DNA of 64,000 bases from Bacillota bacterium (lineage in GTDB: Bacteria > Bacillota > Ch66 > Ch109). Shown here piece by piece: positions 8,703-20,257 of this stretch. Made by a program: the position numbers and the translations under genes. Numbering within the stretch: position 1 is the stretch's first letter; every line of letters begins with the position of its first letter. Below the pieces are notes generated by a model. It saw nothing but the letters and a program-made list of their open reading frames with translations, did no database searches and was not told the origin of the DNA. The stretch spans positions 62,001 to 126,000 of the forward strand of contig JABLWZ010000007.1 in the NCBI GenBank assembly GCA_013178275.1, written 5' to 3'.

Positions 8703-10094
8703 CTACTTTAACTTGGCTATTACCGACGCCGCTTCCGCCCTGGTCGCGTACTTCTGCGGCCGGAAACGGGAATCCTCGTAGCCGCTCATTATACGCTCAT
8801 TGATCACCGAAGCCACTGATTCACGCGCCCAGTAAGAGACCTCATTCTTATCGGCGATAAACGGATCCGATCCAGCATATTGCAGCCCGGCGGCTTTCGC
8901 GATCATTACCGCCATCTGTTCCCGGGTAATCGGTTCATCCGGATAAAAGTAGCGCTGACTGGACCCCTGTACTATTCCGGCGTTGACCGCCGCCGCGATA
9001 CTCCGCTTGGACCAGTGGTTGGAGGTGTCGGCAAAGGATACTCCATCACCCGGTGTAAGGTTGTAGAGCTTCACCAGGATCGAGGTGAATTCCGCGCGGC
9101 TAATCAGGTTCTCGGGGCCAAAGCTGCCATCCGCGTACCCGGATATCGCCCCCAGGTTGACCAGCTTCCTGATGCTGGCCTCGGCCCAGTGGCCCTGGAT
9201 ATCGGTAAGAGCGCCGTTCGCCTGCCCGCCAGTCTGTTTGGCGAAGACCGCGAAGGGAGAAATAGCGCTGACCTTTTTCTGCATCATTTTACCGGTGTAG
9301 CTGGCGCTTAGCGGGACCCACTGTTTTATAGCACCGCTGTAATAGTAAAGGTCCGCCTTCTCCCCAACCATAACCTGATTAAGATCAGCATATAGCCCAA
9401 AGTCGGCCGGGCTGCTGAAGTCATAATTGGAGCCGCCGCCAACGGTAACCCGGTATACGCTGCCCACCAACCTGAGACCCGATGGAATATCGGGAGGCCG
9501 GGTCATCTTTTCTATAACCACTTCCAGCGGAAGCTCTCCCCGGAGGGCGTTGGCCGGGATATCGATCTGGGCCTCATCCTTCAGGACAATCAGCCTGCCC
9601 GCGGAGGGGTAAACGAGGTTCGGGTTATTGACCCGTTCATCTTTTTTGACAATCGTCTTTGGTTCGGGCTCGGGAACCTTGTTTACGGTTAAAACTATGC
9701 CTCGATTGTAGCTTACCCCATAGCTGTCGTTCACCAAAAAGGCTATGGAGAAATCACCTTCACTATCCGGAGTGCCGCTTATCTGGCCGGTAGCCTGGTT
9801 GAAGCTGAGCCAGCTCGGCTGGTTGGAGACTCTCCAGATGTATGGCGGTGTTCCTCCAGCAACATCCACGGCAGCACTGTAAGGCACGCCTACGGTACCT
9901 TCCGGAAGAGTGGAAGTGGTGATTATCGGCTCAGAATATAACCCTTCGGCAGCAATGGCCGGGATGCAGTAAAAAACCGTACAGATAATCAGGGCCAACA
10001 CCAATGGCCGGTAAAAAACAGACCTTTGGCGGCACCCATGTTTGCCAGTCCCGAAAACAGTTTTACTGAATTTCCCGCCCGTTCCGTTCTTCAT
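8703..10094 (-). CDS. Surface protein: Ig-like putative domain plus three SLH domains
   Basis: 463 aa from ATG at 10094; GAGGGGG lies 11 nt upstream, whereas the in-frame TTG at 10103 is too close. The signal peptide is PLVLALIICTVFYCIPAIAA. A putative Ig/cadherin-like domain (about 65-140; GTVGVPYSAAVDVAGGTPPYIW...TGQISGTP) is followed by a ZU5-like beta region (about 165-290) and three SLH domains (about 295-466). Likely anchored to the wall by the SLH module. Together with the two downstream surface genes it interrupts the usual ATP synthase/ywmB/spoIID order. Confidence 0.85.
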   Translation of the reverse strand: MKNGTGGKFSKTVFGTGKHGCRQRSVFYRPLVLALIICTVFYCIPAIAAEGLYSEPIITTSTLPEGTVGVPYSAAVDVAGGTPPYIWRVSNQPSWLSFNQATGQISGTPDSEGDFSIAFLVNDSYGVSYNRGIVLTVNKVPEPEPKTIVKKDERVNNPNLVYPSAGRLIVLKDEAQIDIPANALRGELPLEVVIEKMTRPPDIPSGLRLVGSVYRVTVGGGSNYDFSSPADFGLYADLNQVMVGEKADLYYYSGAIKQWVPLSASYTGKMMQKKVSAISPFAVFAKQTGGQANGALTDIQGHWAEASIRKLVNLGAISGYADGSFGPENLISRAEFTSILVKLYNLTPGDGVSFADTSNHWSKRSIAAAVNAGIVQGSSQRYFYPDEPITREQMAVMIAKAAGLQYAGSDPFIADKNEVSYWARESVASVINERIMSGYEDSRFRPQKYATRAEAASVIAKLK

Positions 10095-10239
10095 AGTAGC
10101 CAAAACCCCCTCTATAGCACATCTATTTGGGCCTCTATTTTTTATTCTTGGTCGGGTCCTATTATTCCTTCCGAGTTCAGCAAATTACACCGTTATCCCT
10201 CAAATAGCCCGGTGACATGCTCAGGTAAGAAATATGATT

Positions 10240-10272
10240 TTAAAAAAATCCCGCGTAGTATATAACGGCGGG
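10240..10272 (-). terminator. Second intrinsic terminator downstream of the ATP synthase operon
   Basis: CCCGC...GCGGG stem with an A+T loop, followed on the minus strand by ATTTTTTT. It lies between the main atp terminator and the Ig/SLH gene and may instead act in that gene's leader. Confidence 0.6.
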
Positions 10273-10321
10273 AAAAGCAAAAAGATTACAGAAACCGGGG
10301 TGCTTTCCTCAAAAATATGTC

Positions 10322-10360
10322 CTCAAAAACTCAGACCAGGCAGATGCCTGGTCTGAGTTT
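10322..10360 (-). terminator. Intrinsic terminator of the ATP synthase operon
   Basis: A near-perfect stem of about 16 bp (ACTCAGACCAGGCA / TGCCTGGTCTGAGT, 2-nt loop) followed on the minus strand by TTTTTGAGG, 25 nt after the atpC stop. Confidence 0.9.
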
Positions 10361-10384
10361 AAATGTCTCTGATTAAGCCCCGGT

Positions 10385-10810
10385 TTAGAACTTACGATAC
10401 TCCATCTCCGCTTCTGCCGCGCGGAGGCGGGACAAAGCCCGCTGCATGGCCAGGGATGCCCTTACCACGTTGACCTCGTCAATCTGGGAGGCAAGCCGGT
10501 CTTCCGCCCTCTTCTTGGCGGCCTTGGCCCGCTCAACGTCGATCTCGGTCCCCAGTTCAGCCGTGTCAGCTAAAACCATCACCTTGTTCTCGGTAACCTC
10601 CAACCACCCTCCGCTAATCGCGCAGTGACGGGTCTGACCGTTGATGTCAAAGCGCATTACCCCGATCCTCAGGGCGGCTACTAACGGAGCGTGGTTTTTC
10701 AGCACTCCGAGCTCCCCGTTCCAGGCGGGGGCTATTAGCATCTCGGATTCCTCGCTGACGACTGTGCGTTCGGGAGTTATCGCCTCAAACCGAAACTCCT
10801 TTTCGTTCAT
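10385..10810 (-). CDS. atpC: ATP synthase F1 subunit epsilon
   Basis: 141 aa, standard length. The N-terminal beta-sandwich has the typical ITPERTVVSEESEMLIAPAWNGELGVLKNHAP pattern (given here in part: LIAPAWNGELGVLKNHAP), and the C-terminal two-helix hairpin contains the AKKRAEDRL and RAEAEMEYR stretches. Epsilon joins the central stalk and can inhibit ATP hydrolysis. The ATG at 10810 is 3 nt after the atpD stop, with GGAGGG inside the end of atpD, so translation is probably coupled. Last gene of the operon. Confidence 0.97.
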   Translation of the reverse strand: MNEKEFRFEAITPERTVVSEESEMLIAPAWNGELGVLKNHAPLVAALRIGVMRFDINGQTRHCAISGGWLEVTENKVMVLADTAELGTEIDVERAKAAKKRAEDRLASQIDEVNVVRASLAMQRALSRLRAAEAEMEYRKF

Positions 10811-10813
10811 GGT

Positions 10814-12238
<1,425 letters not shown>

Positions 12239-12249
12239 CTATCCCCCTT

Positions 12250-13125
12250 TTACTTCTTAAGGGCTTCCGCACCGCCCACGATATCCAGCAGCTCCTTGGT
12301 GATCGCGGCCTGGCGCGCCTTGTTCATAGAAAGCGTCAGGTTGTTGATCATGTCACCCGCGTTGTCGGTCGCCGCTCCCATCGCGGTCATCCGAGCCCCC
12401 TGCTCACTGGCCTTGCCCTCCAGCAGCGACCGGTAGATCTGGGTCTCGATAAAGCGGGGCAGCAGGGTCGACAGCAGCCGTTCGGGGCTGGGCTCGTAAA
12501 TATAGTCGGTGCGAACAATCAAGTTCTTATCGTCGCGCTTCTCTTCCGGAACCTCGAAAGGAAGGATCTTAACCGACTGCGGCACCTGCTGCAGGGCGGA
12601 GACGAACTTCGCGTACACGATGTGCACCTCGTCCACCACTTCCTCCATGTACAGGTTGACCACAAACCGGGCGATCTCCATCGCCTGTTCGAAGTCCGGG
12701 TTGTCCCCCAGGTTGACAAACTGGCCCAACACGTTGTAGCCGCGCTTGCCGAAGAAGTCGCGCGCCTTGCGGCCTACCGCCACCACGCTGTTCTTGGTCT
12801 CCGGGGGAGTCGTCTTCATCTCGTTGGCAGCCTTGCGGAGGATATTGGTGTTGTACGCCCCGCAGAGGCCTCGGTCAGCGCTGAAGACCACGTAGCAGAC
12901 CTGCTTCACCGGACGCGGTTCCAGCATCGGATGATAGATCTTGCCTTCCGCTTTGAGCAGATGCTCCAGCACTTCCCCCACCCGGTCGGCGTAGGGACGG
13001 CCAGCGATAGCTTTTTCCTGGGCGCGACGCAGTTTTGCCGCCGCCACCATTTCCATAGCCTTGGTGATCTGGCGCATATTTTTAACGCTTCGGATTCGCC
13101 GTCTAATATCCCTTAGACTTGGCAT
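12250..13125 (-). CDS. atpG: ATP synthase F1 subunit gamma
   Basis: 291 aa, the central rotor shaft. The N-terminal helix (MPSLRDIRRRIRSVKNMRQITKAM) is seen in part as RRRIRSVKNMRQITKAMEMV, and the conserved C-terminal helix carries ARMTAMGAATDNA and a final RQAAITKELLDIVGGAEAL. The internal FSADRGLCGAYN motif is also typical. Sits between atpA and atpD with short gaps of 14-15 nt. Confidence 0.98.
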   Translation of the reverse strand: MPSLRDIRRRIRSVKNMRQITKAMEMVAAAKLRRAQEKAIAGRPYADRVGEVLEHLLKAEGKIYHPMLEPRPVKQVCYVVFSADRGLCGAYNTNILRKAANEMKTTPPETKNSVVAVGRKARDFFGKRGYNVLGQFVNLGDNPDFEQAMEIARFVVNLYMEEVVDEVHIVYAKFVSALQQVPQSVKILPFEVPEEKRDDKNLIVRTDYIYEPSPERLLSTLLPRFIETQIYRSLLEGKASEQGARMTAMGAATDNAGDMINNLTLSMNKARQAAITKELLDIVGGAEALKK

Positions 13126-13140
13126 CTACTGATTCACCAC

Positions 13141-14661
<1,521 letters not shown>

Positions 14662-14693
14662 TCACCCCTACCTTCCTTGAGTGGGCTAATTAC

Positions 14694-15248
14694 TTAGGAA
14701 AGCCTCAGTTGGGCTTTGATCATGTTGCTCTTCAGCATCTGCAGGCGCTTGGTAACACTGCCGTCGATTACCCGGTCGCCCACGCGCACCACCAGGCCGC
14801 CCAAGATCTTGGGATCGACCTCGGTCCTCAGGCGCACGTTCTTGCCCGTGATAGTCGAGAGGCGTGCCTGCAGGTCCTTGACATCAGCCGGAGAAAGCTC
14901 GATCGCCGAAACCACTCCCGCGTCCATGATGTTGCGGGCCTGATTGGCGAACAGTACATACTGTTGAAACACCAGCTCCAGGTAGTTTTCCCGCTGCTTG
15001 TCGATCAGCAGGAACAAGAAGTTCATGGTGGTCGGCTGAATCCTTCCTTCAAAAACCGCCTTCACTACTTCTTTCTTATCTTTCTCCTTGATCATCTTGT
15101 GATAAAAAACTTTTTTAAGTTCACGGTTGGCCGCCAGAGCATCCACCACGATCTGCAGCTGATTCTCCATCTCATCAAGCTGGCCGGCCTCGCTGGCCAG
15201 CTTGAAAAAGGCGGCGGCGTACCGCCGGGCTACGCTCTTCATTAGCAT
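14694..15248 (-). CDS. atpH: ATP synthase F1 subunit delta
   Basis: 184 aa. Peripheral-stalk (OSCP-like) subunit joining F1 to the b dimer. The N-terminal helical domain starts with VARRYAAAFFKLA, and the C-terminal part has the RLSTITGKNVRLRTEVDPKILGGLVVRVGD pattern (seen as VDPKILGGLVVRVGDRVIDGS). The start overlaps the end of atpF by 7 nt, consistent with coupled translation. Confidence 0.96.
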   Translation of the reverse strand: MLMKSVARRYAAAFFKLASEAGQLDEMENQLQIVVDALAANRELKKVFYHKMIKEKDKKEVVKAVFEGRIQPTTMNFLFLLIDKQRENYLELVFQQYVLFANQARNIMDAGVVSAIELSPADVKDLQARLSTITGKNVRLRTEVDPKILGGLVVRVGDRVIDGSVTKRLQMLKSNMIKAQLRLS

Positions 15249-15832
15249 AGTCTATCGCCCACCTCATCTACGAACTCGCGCACCATTTTCTGGTGGTCAT
15301 CAGAGGTGATGGTTTTACCCAAAACCTTCTCGGCAGCCATGATCGCCAGGGTGGCAGCGGTGTTACGCAATTCGTTGAGGGCCCGGTCTTTGGCGCTCTC
15401 GATTTCCTGTACAGCCTTCTTACGCTCGTTAGCCGCTTCTTCCTTGGCTTTAGTAAGGATATCTTCCCGGGTCTCTTCACCGATCTTGGTAGCCCGGGCC
15501 ACGATCTCCTGCGCCTCTCTTCGTGCTTCCAGGAGGTTCCCTTGAGCTTCCTGCTTCATGCGCTCAATATCTACACGAACCTCTTCCGCGTGGCGCAGGG
15601 AGCTTTCGATGGTGTTCCTGCGGTCATCTAACATCTTTAGAAGAGGATCATAGGCAAACTTATACAAAATGGCCAGTAGGACGAAAAAGTTTAACGCCGC
15701 CCACATCATATTGTATGGCTCGAAGCCTGGGACTCCCTCCGACGCCATCACTGGACTGGCCAATAAAAGTACGAGTATCCCTAGTATCCCGGCCACCTTA
15801 AAACCCCTGCTCAACCAATTCTTTCTAAACAT
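15242..15832 (-). CDS. atpF: ATP synthase Fo subunit b
   Basis: 196 aa from ATG at 15832. A longer frame from TTG at 15901 is possible, as GGAGG lies 13 nt before the ATG. The protein has an N-terminal hydrophobic segment resembling a signal peptide (VAGILGILVLLLASPVMA), then the true b-type membrane helix (MMWAALNFFVLLAILYKFA), then a long charged coiled coil (about residues 75-190) that forms the peripheral stalk. The extra N-terminal hydrophobic stretch occurs in some Clostridia b subunits. Between atpE and atpH. Confidence 0.93.
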   Translation of the reverse strand: MFRKNWLSRGFKVAGILGILVLLLASPVMASEGVPGFEPYNMMWAALNFFVLLAILYKFAYDPLLKMLDDRRNTIESSLRHAEEVRVDIERMKQEAQGNLLEARREAQEIVARATKIGEETREDILTKAKEEAANERKKAVQEIESAKDRALNELRNTAATLAIMAAEKVLGKTITSDDHQKMVREFVDEVGDRLC

Positions 15833-15950
15833 TTTGGCCAGTATACCTCCAATCTTAAGGGCATTCTCGGGGAAAAATAGGTTGTGGGCGATAGTCGCCA
15901 AGAAGCATAAGTCCTCAGCACTCTATCGCCCTTACCTACCGTGCTGTTCT

Positions 15951-16187
15951 TTAGCCTATCTTGCCGATCAGCATGAAAGCGATCAGCAGACCATAAATAG
16001 TAAGAGTTTCCATAAATGCTAGGGCGATGAACAGCAAAGTCCTGATGGTCCCAGCGGTCTCGGGCTGACGAGCGATGCTCTCAAAAGCCTTACCAGAGGC
16101 GATCCCCTGGCCCACGCCCGCTCCGGTCGCCGCCACAGCCACGGCGATAGCAGCACCAATGGCTATACTTCCTGCAGCCTGTTCCAT
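15951..16187 (-). CDS. atpE: ATP synthase Fo subunit c
   Basis: 78 aa from ATG at 16187 (AGGGGGG 11 nt upstream; a longer in-frame start at 16217 is unlikely). Two membrane helices form a hairpin with the polar loop RQPE. The ion-binding carboxylate is Glu60. Gln27 lies on the first helix exactly 33 residues before it, and Thr61 and Tyr65 follow it. That set resembles the sodium-binding pattern known from Na+-type c rings (Gln, Glu, Ser/Thr, Tyr), although the position of the second Na+-site threonine is Leu62 here. Na+ coupling is therefore possible but not proven. Confidence 0.96.
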   Translation of the reverse strand: MEQAAGSIAIGAAIAVAVAATGAGVGQGIASGKAFESIARQPETAGTIRTLLFIALAFMETLTIYGLLIAFMLIGKIG

Positions 16188-16432
16188 TCTATCTCTTTCC
16201 CCCCTTTCAAAAACCATTGGCCCCCTTTACCTGTCCCCACAGAGGCACAATCTGGTAAAATTTATTTTATAAACCTAACCCCTTGGATTTAGGGGATGTA
16301 CCCCCGAAATCTATCTCTCTAGTTTCTATAAAATACTACCCGCCTTCGACTATACCTTACTCCTTGTTGCCCTAACCCTCAGTTGTATTCCTTACCCCTA
16401 AGTATCCCTAACTCCCTTTGTTATCTCGACTC

Positions 16433-17092
16433 TTAATGGTGTTCCTCGGTCGCCGCCCCGATATAGCTGGTAGCCAGGATGGTAAACACCAGCGCCTGAA
16501 TGGCCGCCAACAGCAGCGACAGTCCCATCAGCGCCACCGGCACCAGGAACGGCGCCATTCCCAGCAGGAACAGCAGGATCGTCTCTTCCCCGAAGATGTT
16601 GCCGAAAAGACGGAGAGTCAGCGACATCGGCCTCGCGACCTCCTCCAGCAGGTTCAGCGGCAGGAAGAACACAAACGGTTCCAACCAGTGCTTGAAGTGC
16701 GACAGGCCTTTGGCTCTCACGCCCAGGAAGTGCACCGAGAACAACACGATAATAGCTAAAGCTCCGGTTACGTTCCAGTTGCTGGTGGGCGGCTTAAACC
16801 CAGGTATAACGCCAGCCCCTGGTATCAGTCCGGAATAGTTCGAGAACAGAATGAACAAAAAGAAGGTCGCCAGGAGTGGTGTGTACTTACGAGCACGATC
16901 CTCTCCCAGAACCCCGGCAAAAAACCCGAGCAAAGCTTCCAGAATAGCTTCCGCTACATTCTGAACCCCACTCGGAATCCTCTGCGCGTTGCGGCTTCCC
17001 AAATAGAAAATCACAGTGAGAAGAAGCATAACGCCCCACGCGGTTACCGTGTTATCATAGACCGGCACAGGCCCAATGTAAAACAGTATCAA
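16433..17092 (-). CDS. atpB: ATP synthase Fo subunit a
   Basis: 219 aa, polytopic stator subunit that forms the ion half-channels. The essential arginine lies in MSLTLRLFGNIFGEE. Conserved FFLFILFSNYSGLIPG and AAIQALVFTILATSYI segments are present, with about five to six membrane helices. TTG at 17092 with GGGGGG 8 nt upstream. A gap of 245 nt separates it from the atpE start and may contain a cis element: a CCCCT...AGGGG hairpin lies near 16277-16295. Confidence 0.96.
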   Translation of the reverse strand: MILFYIGPVPVYDNTVTAWGVMLLLTVIFYLGSRNAQRIPSGVQNVAEAILEALLGFFAGVLGEDRARKYTPLLATFFLFILFSNYSGLIPGAGVIPGFKPPTSNWNVTGALAIIVLFSVHFLGVRAKGLSHFKHWLEPFVFFLPLNLLEEVARPMSLTLRLFGNIFGEETILLFLLGMAPFLVPVALMGLSLLLAAIQALVFTILATSYIGAATEEHH

Positions 17093-17206
17093 CTATATTT
17101 CCCCCCTTCCTATGTGGATTTGAATCTATCTTATCTCATATTGGTTACGATCATTAGAGGTTGTCCTTAGACGAATAGTCGTATCTCTTGTCCCCAAGAC
17201 TCCACT

Positions 17207-17608
17207 TTAAGACCGGGGGTTTTCGTCCTTTTCTTTCTGTTCCCGATACTCCTCTACCCATTTCTCCCGCAGCAGCCGCTGGCGATCCTCCTTCAGCTTC
17301 CGCTGGGCGTCTTTTAAACTGTCGATGCTGTCCTTCAGCTTAAACTTCTCCGACTCGCCCTCTTGCTCCTCGTTGATGTCTCGCTCTTTACCAATACGGC
17401 CGAATGCCGTCTCATACATCATCTTCAAACCGGTACCCATTCCTAGTAGTAATAATGTAACCAATAACCAGGGAGAGGTACCGAGCAGTTTATCCAGATA
17501 GCTGCCCAGGAGGTAACCTAACAGCAGGGCGGCGGCCATGCTGGTCGCCATCGAAAGAGCCTGGCCGAACGCCTTAGAGCCCCAAGGATCCTTGTCCTTT
17601 GCCACCAA
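17207..17608 (-). CDS. atpZ: AtpZ/AtpI-type ATP synthase accessory membrane protein
   Basis: 133 aa. An N-terminal domain with two membrane helices (FGQALSMATSMAAALLLGYLLG and PWLLVTLLLLGMGTGLKMMYE, shown in part) matches the ATPase_gene1/AtpZ family, whose members are involved in c-ring assembly or cation supply. A charged, probably coiled-coil C-terminal tail of about 55 residues (ERDINEEQ...KEDRQRLLREKW) is longer than in many homologues. TTG at 17608 or GTG at 17605, both served by AGGAG. First gene of the atp operon; no separate typical AtpI is present. Confidence 0.8.
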   Translation of the reverse strand: MVAKDKDPWGSKAFGQALSMATSMAAALLLGYLLGSYLDKLLGTSPWLLVTLLLLGMGTGLKMMYETAFGRIGKERDINEEQEGESEKFKLKDSIDSLKDAQRKLKEDRQRLLREKWVEEYREQKEKDENPRS

Positions 17609-17669
17609 ATCCCACTCCTAATCATTACTTCAATTGGCACTGCTGGACAAAAAAACAAGACCCCGGGTG

Positions 17670-17698
17670 ATTATAGCCGAATTTCACAATGTATAAGA
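17670..17698 (-). promoter_or_regulatory. Candidate promoter of the ATP synthase operon
   Basis: A perfect -10 TATAAT (17670-17675) lies about 62 nt upstream of the atpZ start. The -35 at 17 bp spacing (TCTTAT) is poor, so this rests mainly on the -10 and on position. Confidence 0.45.
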
Positions 17699-17860
17699 GA
17701 GTTCGCCAGAAAACGAGAAATTCCTCTTTTCACCCTGGCCTTTTGCGAAAATTTTCCCAACTATTATATTCTACACCTAGTCCTCTTTTCCTCCCGGCGG
17801 TCTTACAAACTTGCCCCGAAAAAAAGATTCAAAACCTTGCGTCATTTCTGTCAATAACAG

Positions 17861-17958
17861 TTGTCGGTCGTCAGTCGTTAGTCGTCAGAATAGTAGGAAT
17901 TCGCCCTGCGAATTCCTTTCGAGCCTGACGTCTGCTTTACTGCCTGCTGACGACTATT
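17861..17958. repeat. Palindromic dispersed repeat, copy A
   Basis: The core palindrome GGAATTCGC-CCT-GCGAATTCC (17896-17916) is flanked by stuttered GTCGTCAGTCGTTAGTCGTC-type sequence and its approximate complement. A related element in inverted orientation is at 21339-21436; the core arms differ by a paired C-G to T-A change. Confidence 0.65.
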
Positions 17959-17993
17959 AATATCATTATTCCCTTCCCCGCATTTTAGGACCA

Positions 17994-18458
17994 CTATTTG
18001 GTCCGGGGTTCTATCCGTACCAGTTCCACCCCCGCCTCGTCCAGTACCCGGCGAGCCAGCGGGTCGGGGTAATCCCCCTGGAAGACCACCCTCCGTACCC
18101 CCGCGTTCACGATCAGCTTGGCGCACAGGATGCAGGGCTGGGTGGTGGTGTATACCGTTCCCCCCGCGGGAGAACTGCCGTGCAGCGCGGCCTGGACGAT
18201 CAGGTTCTGCTCCGCGTGCACCCCCAGGCACAGCTCGTGCCTCTCCCCCGAGGGGATGTTCAGCTCCATGCGCAGGCAGCCGACCTCCAGGCAGTGCCGA
18301 ATCCCGTGGGGAGCCCCGTTGTAGCCCGTGGCGATAATGTGCCGGTCGCGCACCATCACCGCCCCCACCTGCCTCCGCAGGCAGGTGGAGCGGCTCGCCG
18401 CCAGGCGGGCGATCTCCATAAAATACTCGTCCCAGCTCGGACGCTCGTGCTGGCCCAC
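17994..18458 (-). CDS. comEB: dCMP deaminase / ComEB-type cytidine deaminase
   Basis: 154 aa. Zinc-dependent deaminase converting dCMP to dUMP for dTMP synthesis. The zinc and catalytic motif is H81-A-E83 with P108-C109-x-x-C112. A second pair of cysteines (HCLEVGC) occurs in the insertion found in dCMP deaminases. GTG at 18458 follows AGGAGGG by 6 nt. Directly downstream of glyA (16-nt gap), so probably co-transcribed with it in a one-carbon/thymidylate context. Confidence 0.9.
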   Translation of the reverse strand: MGQHERPSWDEYFMEIARLAASRSTCLRRQVGAVMVRDRHIIATGYNGAPHGIRHCLEVGCLRMELNIPSGERHELCLGVHAEQNLIVQAALHGSSPAGGTVYTTTQPCILCAKLIVNAGVRRVVFQGDYPDPLARRVLDEAGVELVRIEPRTK

Positions 18459-18474
18459 CAGTTTCCCTCCTAAA

Positions 18475-19719
18475 CTAATACAGCTTGAATCCCGAGCACA
18501 GCTCCGCCACCATCGACCGGACTCGCTGGTGGGCCGCCTCGTCCTCGGGGTTCTTCAGGGCCAGGCCGATGACCTGGGCCACAGTCTCCATCTCCTTCTC
18601 CTTCATCCCCCGGGAGGTGAGGGCCGGGGTTCCCAGCCGGATGCCGCTGGTGACCATCGGCCCCTGCGGGTCGAACGGGATGGTGTTCTTGTTCACCGTT
18701 ATCCCCACCTCATCCAGGACCTTTTCCGCCACCTTGCCGGTCAGGTTGACCGGGCGGAGGTCCACCAGCATCAGGTGGTTGTCCGTCCCGCCCGACACCA
18801 GCCGCAGGCCCTCGTCCTGCAGCGCCTTCGCCAGGGCGACGGCGTTCTTCACGATCTGCTTCTGATACTCGGCGAACTCGGGAGACATGGCTTCCTTCAG
18901 GCACACCGCCTTGGCCGCGATGACATGCATCAGGGGGCCCCCCTGGATGCCGGGGAAGACCGCCTTGTCTATCGCCGCCGCGTACTGCTCCCCGCACAGG
19001 ATCATGCCCCCGCGCGGTCCCCGCAGGGTCTTGTGGGTGGTGGTCGTCACAAAGTCGGCGTGGGGGACCGGGTTGGGATGCACCCCGGCTGCCACCAGGC
19101 CGGCGATGTGGGCCATGTCCACCATCAGGTAGGCCCCCACCTCGCGGGCTATCTCGCCGAACCGCTTAAAATCCAGGGTGCGGGGATAGGCGCTGGCGCC
19201 CGCCACGATCATCCGCGGCTTCACCTGTCGGGCTTGCTCCGCCAGCGCGTCATAATCGATCGTTTCGGTCTGCGGGTCGACCCCGTAAGAAAAGAAGTTG
19301 AAGTAGATACCCGAGATGTTCACCGGGCTGCCGTGGGTAAGGTGCCCGCCGTGCGACAGGTTCATCCCCAGGACCGAGTCCCCGGGCTTCAGAAAAGCGA
19401 AGTAGACGGCGGTATTGGCCTGGGCCCCCGAGTGAGGCTGCACGTTGGCGTGAGCCACCCCAAAGATCTTTTTGGCCCGCTCCCGGGCGAGGCTCTCGGG
19501 GATGTCCACATACTCACAGCCCCCGTAATAGCGCTTCCCCGGATAGCCTTCAGCGTACTTGTTGGTCATCACACAACCCTGAGCCGCCATCACCGCGCGG
19601 CTGACGAAGTTCTCCGAAGCGATCAGCTCCAGCTTATTGGTCTGGCGCCGCTCCTCCAGCTCGACAGCCTCCGCCACCTCCGGGTCCACCGGTCCGACAT
19701 ACTGTTTGATATAATCCAA
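18475..19719 (-). CDS. glyA: Serine hydroxymethyltransferase
   Basis: 414 aa from TTG at 19719, chosen because GGGAGGG lies 6 nt upstream and the protein then starts DYIKQY at the family's usual point. A longer frame up to 19866 would add a non-homologous tail. PLP enzyme interconverting serine and glycine with tetrahydrofolate. The PLP lysine is in [14 protein letters not shown], with [10 protein letters not shown] and [12 protein letters not shown] upstream. The rpiB-glyA-comEB neighbourhood resembles the Bacillus ywlF-glyA-upp-atp region. Confidence 0.97.
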   Translation of the reverse strand: MDYIKQYVGPVDPEVAEAVELEERRQTNKLELIASENFVSRAVMAAQGCVMTNKYAEGYPGKRYYGGCEYVDIPESLARERAKKIFGVAHANVQPHSGAQANTAVYFAFLKPGDSVLGMNLSHGGHLTHGSPVNISGIYFNFFSYGVDPQTETIDYDALAEQARQVKPRMIVAGASAYPRTLDFKRFGEIAREVGAYLMVDMAHIAGLVAAGVHPNPVPHADFVTTTTHKTLRGPRGGMILCGEQYAAAIDKAVFPGIQGGPLMHVIAAKAVCLKEAMSPEFAEYQKQIVKNAVALAKALQDEGLRLVSGGTDNHLMLVDLRPVNLTGKVAEKVLDEVGITVNKNTIPFDPQGPMVTSGIRLGTPALTSRGMKEKEMETVAQVIGLALKNPEDEAAHQRVRSMVAELCSGFKLY

Positions 19720-19801
19720 CTCAAGCCCTCCCTGACTATATATTTCATCACAATTATTTTCACCCATTGTAACATTTTTAGGATTATTTCGTCGCGGGCT
19801 T

Positions 19802-20257
19802 TTATTGCCCGCAGTACTTCCTCTCGATCTCCTGTATCTTGGCCAGCCGGCGGGCGTGCCGTCCACCCGCGAACCCGGTTTTCAGCCAGACATCGACTAT
19901 ATCGATGGCCAGCCCGGGGCCGACCACCCGTCCCCCCAGCACCAACAAGTTGGCGTCGTTGTGCTCCCGGCACGAACGGGCGGTAAAGGTGTCGTGGCAG
20001 AGAGCCGCCCGGATCCCCGGCACCTTGTTGGCGGCGATCGCAACCCCGATCCCGGTCCCGCAGAGTAAAATCCCCCGGTCGAACTCACCGTTTTTGACCC
20101 CCTCCGCCACCGGCAGGGCCATATCCGGGTAGTCCACCGGGATGTCCGCGCAGTCGGTCCCGAAGTCCTGGTAGTCCAGGTTCTTCTCGGTAAGGTAGCG
20201 CTTTACCTCCTCCTTCAGAACATACCCCGCGTGGTCACTGGCCAGAGCGATTTTCAT
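19802..20257 (-). CDS. rpiB: Ribose-5-phosphate isomerase B
   Basis: 151 aa. Interconverts ribose-5-phosphate and ribulose-5-phosphate in the pentose phosphate pathway. [10 protein letters not shown] at residues 7-16, the catalytic-cysteine loop [10 protein letters not shown] (Cys66), and the [16 protein letters not shown] segment are all typical of RpiB (LacAB family). Start codon overlaps the ywlE stop by 4 nt, indicating coupled translation. Confidence 0.96.
   Translation of the reverse strand: MKIALASDHAGYVLKEEVKRYLTEKNLDYQDFGTDCADIPVDYPDMALPVAEGVKNGEFDRGILLCGTGIGVAIAANKVPGIRAALCHDTFTARSCREHNDANLLVLGGRVVGPGLAIDIVDVWLKTGFAGGRHARRLAKIQEIERKYCGQ

Larger units (their letters stand above)
17609..17993. 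other. Intergenic region upstream of the ATP synthase operon
   Basis: No gene seen. It contains the candidate atp promoter at 17670-17698 and one copy of a palindromic repeat at 17861-17958, which directly follows the comEB stop. Confidence 0.5.

Noticed and set aside
10104-10240. Possible c-di-GMP or other riboswitch upstream of the Ig/SLH gene
   Set aside because: Some stem-forming sequence exists, but none of the conserved cores of known riboswitch classes could be matched by eye.
18328-19986. Very long plus-strand open frame opposite comEB and glyA
   Set aside because: Covers two well-supported genes on the other strand and has no domain pattern; shadow frame.
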